Of a stretch of DNA of 64,000 nucleotides, positions 38,101 to 50,100 are shown in pieces. Under the pieces are notes generated by a model, which did no database searches, was not told where the DNA came from, and worked only from the letters and a program-made list of their open reading frames with translations. Within the stretch, counting starts at the first letter, position 1, and each line of letters opens with the position of its first letter. Location of the stretch: NCBI RefSeq assembly GCF_902806685.2, contig NC_048546.1, forward strand, positions 7,378,001-7,442,000. Reading direction: 5' to 3'. The position numbers and the translations under genes are program-made. This DNA is from Maniola hyperantus (lineage: Eukaryota > Arthropoda > Insecta > Lepidoptera > Nymphalidae).

Positions 38101-41100
38101 AAAAAATGTTACATGTACAGGTGGTAGGTAACCTACACGTGTAATATTAATTACTTAGTCATCATCATCATGATCAACCCATTACCAGCCTACTACTGAG
38201 CACAGGTCTCCTCTCAGAATTAGACGGTTTCAGGCCGTAGTCCATCACGCTAGCCTAGTGCAAGATTGGCAGAATTCATACACCATCTTAACCACTATCT
38301 ACTCTACTTAGTTAGATAGGTATGTATATAAATGTATAGTCCGCGACAGGTTGAGATGGCAATCGGGGTATGAGGCGGAGGGACACCCCGTACACCCGCG
38401 CTCGCCCGCACCGGGTTAGCGCGGGGGCTGTACGGGTGTGCGATTTTCTTCCCTGATTGCCATCTCGACCTGCTGCATGCTATACATTCTGAGGCCTGAG
38501 TGACAGCAATTTTCAACTCCAGCCTCCGACCGCTCGCTGGGTCTGGAAACTTGAGATTTTGCATAGATTCTTTCTATAACATAAACCTCCATTTCAAAGG
38601 ATTTTGAGAAAATTTCAACAGGTTGATAGAGAAACCGATTCTTGATTAAATGTCTTTAATACATTTCTTCCTGCAAGGGTATTAGATAAGCCTGCTATAG
38701 GTTGCTCCTTGCTAGGCAACTTAGTAAACATTCTTCATCTAATTTAGCTCAAGTAAGTATAAGGGATGATTTATGCCAACACGTGGCGGGCGCTACACGG
38801 TAAGCATGAACTGCTTCATAATTGTTCGTGATGTTTTGAATCAGTGCCTCGTCCGCGCCTCGTACGTGGCACGTAAACGTGGCGGACAAGAGCCAAATAT
38901 AAGTCCCGCAAATTCCTATTGCGCTGGAACCATGTCTCATTAACATCGAAATGACGTACCTAATTTTGACGTCAGCCGAAATAAAAATGTGCCATCAGCT
39001 CGAAACTTCAGTCTAATGCTGACGTCACTAAAATGGCGGCCACGCGCATTAGCCTTTTGCGGGACTTATAACACATAGAACGCTTGAAATGGTTCACTTC
39101 AAAATTATCACTTACCTAACAGGGAATGAAGGGTCATACTCAAATTCTAATATTTCCTCTGGATATCCTTTAGTTACAAGTCTTTCTTTGGTCAAGTTGA
39201 ATCCTAAAGTTTCGTACTGAGGCGATTTATATTCTGAAAAGTAAAAATATTTTTATCTCGTACCTTTTGTGCACAAATTACCTATATCTCTGGTTATTAT
39301 TAGAGAATCTATACAAATAAAAATTAATCGGCGAAATGTATGTACGCGCATAACTTCCGAACGATTGCACCAAATTGGATAATATTTTTTGGGATGTTCG
39401 TTTTTTTATTTTTTTTATTTTATTAATTAGGAACACATACAATACATATATTTTACATTTACTACATCACTTATACACAAACACACACTGATATATGTAT
39501 CGATAATATGTGTACACAACATTTGCAAATTATCGTGTCAGATATAAAAGATTAATAAATAAATTTATTGTAATTTACATTACAATAAATTCGTTATTGT
39601 CAGAACAAGGTTTGTACAAGAGAATTTTCATGAAAAATCCACAGGAAGAGACAGTTCGGGCGGGACGCGGCCGCGGACGTACTCATTAGGCATCAAAAAG
39701 CACCGCTACCTTATGATTAGAAACACTTTAGGATGGAAGTAATAAACATTACAGAAGTCTTTTTCTGTCGTTATAAGTATACGTATACCATAAGAGTCAC
39801 GTCATATTATCGCATAGATAGAGATATCATTGACAGAGTATAGCAGGTCGAACGCTCATTTACTGATTGATTACATGCAGTGTACGCTCATAACATTGCA
39901 CCCTCTAGTATCATATTATGACAACTCTCTAGTCTCTACACATATTAATTTACATTATAAAACTATAAGCCAGTTAATATTGATGAAAATTGTTTTAGTA
40001 TGTACTAGATGATGCCCGCCAATGCGCTCGTGTCGATTTATGTTTTGAAAATCCCGTGAGAACTCTTTGATTTTCCGGGATAAAAAGTAACTTATGTATG
40101 TCCTTCAACGGGCTGCAAGCTAATATCTCTGTGCCAAATTTCGATGAGCCGTGAAAAACTAGTAGACAGACACTCTTTCGCATTTATAATATTAGTATGG
40201 ATATATTTTATAAGATGATAAAATAAGTATATCAAGGAGGTCAAGCATAAATTTCATTTAACGTAATATTACATACTTACAACACCTACATATTTATCTG
40301 TTTCACTGATTAAGTAATACTTGTACCTATTTCTGATTAAAAATTTCACGAGATTTATTATCTTTAAGTATATCTGTGTAAAGACTTGTACTGTACGTCG
40401 CATCGTTTACCTATGTCAGGTATGTAGGTAGGATAAAAGTCGTGTATTATGCAAGTTTTATCTGGAAAACTTTCATTCTTACAATAATTACTAGCAGTTG
40501 CCCGCGACTTCGTCCGCGTAAAATTTCTGGTTTCTCATAAGATTAGAAATTTTCCCGCTGCAGAATGCCTCACTTACCTACTCACTCAGTCTCACCTTAC
40601 AACCTTCGACCCCCTCTTTCACCTCCTTAGGGGGGAATTTAGTTAGGTCCTTTCTTATCTGATACCTACCCTACCTTCCAAATTCCAAGTTTGTAGGCTT
40701 TATAGTTCCTGAGATTTCGTGATTAGTCAGTGAGTGAGTGGTATTTCGCTTTTATATATTTAGATTATTATCAATCTACGTTAGCAACAGAAACGGACTG
40801 CATTTCTGATAAGAAACTTTATTTATACGAATTAATGAAAATATTTTATTGTTTATCATTTAATATTGAACAACAATATATCCATGTTATCTATACATCC
40901 TAGTCCTACGTATTATAAATTATGTGAAAGTGTATGATCTGTTTGTCTGTTACCTTTTTCACAGCCCATCTGTTTAACTGGTTTTGACGAAATTTGGTCC
41001 CTTCCCAGAGATCCCATAGAATCCCGGAGATTTACATACCTACTACTTTTTATCCCGGAAAATGAATAATTAATTCTCACGAGATTTTTGAAACCTAAAG

Positions 41101-44100
41101 TCACGGACATCATTTACCTATCTAAAAACGTGTCTGCCTGTTCTTTGGTGCGTTTTTAACCTAGAATGCTAGTATTCCGATGGGATTTTTAAAAATCGTT
41201 AATAATACATGCAAACTAAGTAGATACAAAGTCGCGGTCAAGAGCGAAAAGTGGTTCATTAAATCTTTGTATATTGCATACAGTCATTGACCTACTATTA
41301 TTAAACACGCGTTTCGTAAAATAAAATTAATGATAACTATATTCACAGATTAAATGGGTACGTATATTAAATCAAAAAAGAACTCACCAGCCAGTGTGTA
41401 GTCCATATCAAATCCGTAAAACTTAACATTTTCTAAATGCAGAGATCTGTTGACGAATATTCTGAAAAAAAATATCATAATTAGTACCTTCATACATTTA
41501 TATTCTGTGATACTTAATATGGCACAGCTTCCACATCCCAGCTATTGCGCAACGCATTCTCGCTTTCTATGATGCAGTGAAACTCTTACTTTAGTACCTT
41601 CATACATTTATATTCTGTGATACTTAATATGGCACAGCTTCAAACAGACCACATCCCAGCTATTGCGCAACGCATTCTCGCTTTCTATGATGCAGTGAAA
41701 CTCTTACTTTAATAGATAGAAGTCAGTGGCTAAGAGTAAGGATTGGATTTCTAATATCGATCGCTTAATCCCGCATTGCAAAATGAATATTCAGAAATGT
41801 TTTGCTACTTCACTTTCCTACACTTTTGGAAATTACTAAATAATTAATTATTTTAAAATTTCCTTCAGTTGCTAAATAACTAATATTGTAAAGTCAAATA
41901 AATGCCTTAATATAGATACAAATATGAAATTTTGGTTGAGGCTAAGGGTGAGATCTATAGAGCGCACTCTGACTTTGCTTAGACTAAAACGAGACAGAGC
42001 TATCTATCTCTCACATAAATCTGTCTGTAGAGAGACGCAAGGTTCGAATCCTGCATGCCGGTTCCATGATTATATACTTATTTATTTAAAAAAAAACTAA
42101 AGTGTAGGGCAATTACTATCATAAAAATTATAAATGAGCGACAAACCCTAACAAATTACAAGAATTATTATTATTATCCATATTAATATAATAAATGCGA
42201 AAATGTGTTTGCCCGTCATATCTGTGTGTTATCTGTTCACGGCTCAACTATACTGTACCGCTTGTGATGAAAGGTACAGAGATAGCTTCCATCCTAGAGA
42301 CGCACACAAGACTACATTACTAGTAGTCTAATTTATATCCCGGAACTTCAGTTTCCACAGGAATTTCACAACCGAAATCCACCCGGCGCGGCGGTAGTCG
42401 CGGGTATTACTCGTATAACTAGTATTTGACAATCAGATGGGCGTAGCAAAATACGATTCTTTGCCAAGGACATTCAATAATATAGTTACCTAATAACTGT
42501 TTAGTTTATTCATATGACATCAGCTACTATCACGATAAAGTTGGTAGGTAGTTACTTACTATCAAGATTTTCGAGTATAGCAATTAGATATCGAGCAACG
42601 CTAATTTAATTCAGCATCAATTTTCACGGTAATTTTATCAAAATATCAATTGGCAATCATTCGATCGGCTTACTTTAAGTATTTAACGATTACCTAATAC
42701 CTAAGGTATTATCGGTCAATACATATTGAAATTAAATTACGTGTCCTTGCAAAATAATTTATGTTTACAATCAGTTGGTTATGTATTTTTATTTTTTAAG
42801 TTTAGTAATCTTCATGTCTTTACCCACATAGGCCATATTTAGGTTACGAGTTGAAAAACATATACTTAAGTGCCTACATAGTATACATATAGGAACCTAA
42901 TGAACCTACATGCTTACCTAATTGGTAGGTTATCTTCTATAATATAAAAATGAATCACTAAATGTGTTGCTCATAAAGATGGGCGTTATTGGCTATTTAC
43001 GGCAACGGTTAATCAACAGTTACTTAGTTTCAATACCAATATTGTTAACCGTTGCCGAATATCGGTATCAGAGTTGTGTTTCAACTAATTTAATATGCGC
43101 AACGCGCAGCGGTTTCCGTAGTAGTAACTAAGCTAGCTGCCGTATCAATAGGTACCGTCTGTATAGCTAGCGCGCGCATATTCACTAAAATAAAACCAAT
43201 TTTACTTTCATGAATATCGTGAAGTAATCACAACCTTAAGTTCATAGCAGTAAAGTTTAATTTGATCATTGACATAGGTCAAACTATAGTGGACGCCTGC
43301 ACGAATAGTTTGCCACAGTCCAGTTAACCAAAAACTTTTCATAAAGATTGATAAACCAAAGAGGACCTTATCTCTATTACTCTAAGGCTAACTGTTAAGC
43401 CTTAGCGTAATAGAGATAAGGTCGGCTTTGGTTTACCAAGTTCTTAGTTACTAAGCCGGTAGCCAATAACCGCTCCTTCTCAGCTTTCGGTGAAAGAAAG
43501 AAAGAGAAGGCATAATTATTGCGTTTCTAGTTACCCAAAAACCAAACAATGCATTGTCGGTTGCCAGTTGGCAGTGTTGCGTTGTCAGGTGGTTCGTCAT
43601 AGATGATAACTGAAAACCGTTGCTAGCTACGACAATAACGCTATGGTACGCTATAGGCACGGCAGCGGTTTTCAGTTAAGTTAAGCTATAGCGGACACAT
43701 GTCTAGTTGCTCATCGCAAATCTCGAGAACAGCTGAACCGATTTCGCTAATTCTTTTTTTATAATATTCCTTGAAGTAGGTACGAGGATGGTTCGTACGG
43801 AGAGAAAAATTTTAATCGACTCTGTTAGGCGGAACGAAGTTCGCCACGGCAGCTAGTTACATATAAAATTCTTTAGCTTCGTGGAAAAATAATTACTAGA
43901 TATCTCGTTTATCAATGTTTATTTTGTTGTTCCACTTGTTTTATTTTAATGTTAGAATTACACCTAATGCGAAAACTATGTTATCCATTACCAGCTTTTC
44001 GTTGAAAAAAAAACATCGTAAGTACACGTCCGCGTTCACTTCAAAGTTCAAACGTATTACCTCCTAAGGGCTCTTTCACAATTATTATATTTGCAGTGCG

Positions 44101-47100
44101 ACGTCTAAAGTTGTCAACGCTCTTGACCTGCGCTGCGCGACGCGGCGCGGAAATTAAAAATAGAGAGAGAGCAACCAAAGAGCTCTTCATTTTAACAGCA
44201 CACACAATAAACACTTTATAAATTACGTAATTTAAAAAACTTAAAAAATCCGACTGCGTTAAACAAACTTTAGTTACTGGTACTGGAAAGGAAAAATAAC
44301 AAGCATTGTACTATTTAAACTACAATTTAATAAGATCATAAACATAAATTTTAAAAATGAACGGCAGGCGGGGGCAAACTAATAGCTCTTAGTAATAGTA
44401 GACTAAATATTTAATCCTTTGGGCTTCGCCGCAGCGCCGCGGTGAAATTTTTGGAAATTATGCAAAGAGGAAACAAGTACTAAAACAGGCCTATTATGGG
44501 TAAAAGCGTCGATCACAAAGACGTAAGTATCAATTGACCACCATCCACGAATGACATCCATGTGACTAAGATTTTAGAAACCATCCGGTTTATAGACACT
44601 GAAAAATATTGACACGGCAATAATAAATTATCCGTTACTGTATTTATTATTACAGACACGGATAGCGAATTTATAAGGTTATTTTAATGCATTAAATTAA
44701 GTTGAATGTGGCTCAGAAAGAAACCTGCCCCCCAATTGTGTAAGAATAACCATTTCATGGCTATCGCAATCGTCAAGAAATTCTGCCATTTGATTGGTTG
44801 ATTCGCTGTTTACATTTTTTCACAGCCAATCAAAGGGCTGAATTCTTGACGATTGCGATAGCCATGAAATGGTTATTCTTACACAATTGGGGGGCTGATC
44901 TGCCCCCCAATTGTGCAAGAAAACAATGTGTCATCGTTATTGTAATCCTCAACAAATTCTGCCATTTGATTAGTGTGAGAAAATGTAAACAGCGAAACAA
45001 CCAATCAAAGGGCAGAATTTTTTGACGATTACCATAACGATGTATACGTTTTTCTTACACAATCGGGGAGCTGATCACCCCGACTAACTCCACGCAGTCT
45101 TGTCTATCCTATCCTGTGATTCAGTGAAGTGCGAAACCAAAATCTGGCGAAGGAGATCTTAAATGAAGGGTCTCGTATATAGGCTGCCTTCATGGGCTCA
45201 CGAGCAAAGGTAAGAGAAACCGTAGCAAAATACAGTCTCACAGGTGAAGCTGAATCAAGGGACGACGAAGCGCGTCTTCTCACGTACCGAATTAAATGTA
45301 TGTTCATAGTTCACAATACGAGAAAATCCTTCCGTGTCTGAAATTTGTCATCCGTCGATACTTTGACAATACTTTACAGTGTCTATCATCTATTTCTGAA
45401 ATTAAAGGATGGTTTCAGGATTTCGGAAGAATTTGTATTTCTGACCAAAATACTGCAGTGCGAAACAGAGAAATCAGAAACCTACCTAAATCATTTTATC
45501 AGTTTTTATTTTTATTTATTCAGATACAAGTTAGCCCTTGACTGCAATCTCACCTGGTGGTAAGTGATGATGCAGTCTAAGATGGAAGCGGGCTAACCTG
45601 GAAGGGGTATGGCAGTTTTTATTAAACCCATACCCCTTTGGTTTCTGCATGGCAGTTAGTGTATATGTTATGGGCAATTTGATAAGTCCCGAGTCCGGGC
45701 ACTATTAATAATGGCCGGTCTGTATTTATAATGCCCGACTCAATTGGACAATGTGATTAAAACAGCATGATTAATCACTTTTCCCGGCCATTATGAATAA
45801 TGCCCACTCTATCTTGGGCAAAGTAATAAAATAGGTGAACTGTAGTGTTTTTGTTTATTAAATGAAATTAAACTTACAAAATTTTCATGAAAAGTCAACG
45901 AAAAATTAACTATATAGGGAAAACAGGCACAGAGAACTTAGGCTGCAAGAGCGAGCCAAGCGAGCTCGGGACTCGGGGCACCCCGACTCGGATAGGTTAT
46001 AAGGTGGTGGTTATTTCTTTTTAAACCACCCAGAAAAAGCTTCGCGGGGCTCCGTCGACCTGGCCAGTAGTAGGGGATTCGCCGGTTCTGGCCCAAAAAA
46101 AAAAAAAAAAAAAGTTTTGGGGTGCGCTGAATCGTTTGCGCTCACTCCCGTGTTCGTATCTCTAACCGTTTAAAAGTTAGCTTTTCGTCAAAATTAATCC
46201 CTAGTTCGTTATCTACTTGCTAATGACCTACTAATCACCCTCTATTGTTCGCATGCTCACTGCTTCATTTCATGGGGATTACAAAGGAAAGTCTTATCTC
46301 TCATAAGTACTGTTTATTGGCCTCCAAATATTGATTTAAATAATTCTAACAAAAACATATCATTCTCTAGTGTATTTTTATTGAATAAATCTAAAAAATC
46401 TGAACTTGTATAGTAGCCCGTAAACATGAAATACAAATACATTATACAATATTCGCCGCAAACTGCTGTATAATCATTTTTAATCCTCCTTGTATTGAAA
46501 AACTTTGAACTTGTATAGTAAGTAACCAGCACCAATCAACCTGACTGGACATGGGCCTTCCCAAGAGTACACCACCACACACGATCCTCTGCCTTCCTCA
46601 TCCACCCACTTCCCGCTACCTTCACGCTGAGCGACTTTGAATTGCTAATGACCTACTAATCACCGGTCTATTGTACGCATGCATGGGGATTTCAAAGGAA
46701 ACTTCTTATATGTCATAACTACTGTTTATTATTCTTCAATATCTACCACAAAAACAAATCATTCGGTACAATATTTTTATTGAATAAATCTAAACAATCT
46801 GAACTTGTATTGTAAGTAACCAGTACCAATCAACCTATTTAGCGTTCACAGCTGGACATAGGCCTTCCCAAGAGCGCGCCAACATACACGTTCCTCTGCC
46901 TTCCTCATCCATCTACTTCCCACAGCTTAACATATTATTTTGATGACATTTCGTACAGACTTAGCTTACATCCTGGGATAGGACGCTACTTTTTATCTCG
47001 GAAAATCAACGAGTTCTCATGGTATTTTTAAAAACCTAAATCCATGCGGATGAAGTCGCGGGCGTCATCTACTCAGAAATATATTCGTATTACACTAACG

Positions 47101-50100
47101 ATTGCTTTTCTGCATATCGGGCATAACATTTTATCCAATGATAAAGCACATTTAGTACACGTTATAGCATGACCACATGGTCTATAACACATGCCTACTT
47201 CTTCTACAAGACAAATTTTACAGCAAAGTTTAAATGTTTCTTCAGCATTTTCTACACATAATATGTTTCTGCCTGCAAATTTAGAACTTATTGTATTGTT
47301 ATTTACAAATTGTTCAGAGTCTTTTGATGTACCACAAACATCTTTGGCAATAGTTTGTATGTATGTTTCACCCATCACAAGTAAAACATAGGGGCAGGAC
47401 GGAAACCAACGAGCGTGCTCCGACCATGGAAGATCTTCGATGTCCCAATCTTTGAGTCCACCATCACAAAAGTAACAAATCACTCGATCACTTTTTCCTG
47501 TATAAAAAAAACCAGCGTCTGCCATTTCTTGAGGTTTTTGATTTAAACCTTGAGGCCAGGCATCAAAACTTCGCAATCTTGCGATTTTAGTTGCATAACT
47601 AGGATATTTGGGATATAGAAACTCCATTTCGATCTACGAACAATGGATTTCGATGTTAATAAAATATATTATAACAGATTTTTAGTAAGGTTTGCAAGCT
47701 TATTACACATTATTATTTATTGAAAATTAATTCTTTAATAACGATTTTACACACATTTACTGCTATTTAAGTATATTTCGATTTTTAACATTTTTACCTA
47801 TAAAAAAAAAACATATTTAAGGTGATGGTGGATAACTTAAAATAAAACAAAAAATATCTTTTAGCATTGTTTTATTACAAACCTTAATGAAAATGTAGAT
47901 ACAAGTTTTGGCTTAATCTATTTACTAGATTTTCTTAACTGCTAGTATATATAATATGATAATTTTTAAAGTTGAATGAGTTTCTTTGTAAGAGTTCCTT
48001 ACATTCATTTTAGCCATTTTTTTGATTTAATCATTCTTTAGTTTTAATAATTTATCAAAGCTACTAAACCGAACAGAGTGTTTTTGGTCATAATATTATT
48101 CATTTCTAATAAGGGGTCCATTTTTCCCAATCAATTTTTTTCTTTATTTTTTTAATGTGTTTATCACCCTTTGGAGTCTTTAAAGTTCCTTCGTTAGATG
48201 TAAAATTCCCTTCGAGCGATTTCATCTGCAGTTGATGAATAAAATCAGACCTTTTAGAATTTCCGATGTAAGTCAAAGGTATTTTAATTGCATGTAATGT
48301 CTTAGCAAACTTTTCCCAACCTATTGGATCACTTTTTTTTAGAGGTCTCAATGTATCATTAATTAGATCAACAATATTACTGCCGGGAATTTTTTCATTG
48401 TTTATTAACACTGTACCATCAGCATGATCCCAATAAATTGCATTTTTACTCAAAGAAATCGAGTTTAATAACAACTCACCTTTTTTCAAATATGATTTTG
48501 GTATCAGACTTAAAATTTGAGTTGTTGTGTAACGTGGTTGATTATTTTCTTTTTCTGTAACATCATCTGTCGGTGTTTTGAATGACATTAAGTTTTCATT
48601 TTCTGTGTCTTTATTTTTGTAACTCTTATTTTCATTAATACTGTCAGTAATAATTGGTAACAAGATAGGTTGACGTTCTTCCTCGGTGAAATGTAGATAT
48701 CTTTGTAGAATTTGTAAATATAAAATACATTTTTACGATCTTCAATATTACTATTTAAAATCTTTTGCATTTCTACATCTAATCGGGACATGGGATTTTC
48801 AACATTGGTTTGCTGTTTGAGTCTTTCTATAAAACTAGGCTCAACAAGCAACATTTTTTTGGCATTTTCCATATTAAACTAATCCACTCAAAATAAACTC
48901 CAAAATGAAAGGTAAAAATGCTCCTACTTTTTGTATCAATATATTTTTCTTTAGTTTTTTTTTTCCCTTGTGATACAAAGTGCGAAGTATACTTTTAAAT
49001 TTTTTTAACTTTTTCTTTTGTACATTCACAAATGCAATTTATCTCTTCTTCTCCACACGATTTTAATAATGCTTTTTGACATTTAGGTTTAAGTATATGC
49101 AATGCGAGTAACAACTTTTTATGTGTCTTCAGACTTCAGTGCATTATTTGTAAATAATAGGAATTTGACGATTCTTTAAACTTTTACTATTCTTTGTTGA
49201 AATATTATATTCTACACAAAATTCATCACAGGTAAATATTTTTGATTTAATTGGACACATCATTTGCATCTTGTTTAAGATCAATCATTAAATATCCATG
49301 TGCTTCTTTTGTTGCATCCTTATAGCCATCCTCAATGAATTTTAAATTATCTGGTGACACTTGTCTTGATAAGTATCGTATTTGGTTTTATGATATCACG
49401 AGGATTTTTAAAATAAATAATGTAGCTTTAATTCAAAGATATAATATCTATTTAATCTTTTCCATGTTGAAAAAAAAATTTAAAGTTTTATCTCTAAATA
49501 TTTTTTTGTGTTTAATTATTTTTTTAAATAAGTTTTCGACTTTTATTTCATTCATTGAATTTTATGGAACGTGAAAACAAAGTTTTATCTCTAAATATTT
49601 TTTTGTGTTTAATTATTTTTTTAAATAAGTTTTCGACTTTTATTTTAATCATTGAATTGAATTAAATTTTATTTTATTGAAATAATCCTTGCGATGTTCG
49701 TTCTAACAATATAATGTGTTTGGAGAAATTTAAATTTATATGATTTAAACTTTGTTTTCACGTTCCATAAAATTCTATGAAGAAATAAAAGTTCTGTAAA
49801 ACAAGTTAAAATTTAATTCAATTCAATGATTAAAATAAAAGTCGAAAACTTATTTAAAAAAATAATTAAACACAAAAAAATATTTAGAGATAAAACTTTA
49901 AATTTTTTTTTTCAACATGGAAAAGATTAAATAGATATTATATCTTTGAATTAAAGCTACATTATTTATTTTAAAAATCCTCGTGATATCATAAAACCAA
50001 ATACGATACTTATCAAGACAAGTGTCACCAGATAATTTAAAATTCATTGAGGATGGCTATAAGGATGCAACAAAAGAAGCACATGGATATTTAATGATTG

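Noticed and set aside
42020..42065. A tRNA gene, from GGTTCGAATCC and a CCGGTTCCA end
   Set aside because: No matching acceptor stem, D arm or anticodon arm upstream; it is a lone B-box-like motif in repeat debris.
49335..49574. 79-codon frame near the palindrome centre
   Set aside because: Antisense to the ORF remnant and very AT-rich; the mirrored arm shows the coding direction is the other strand.
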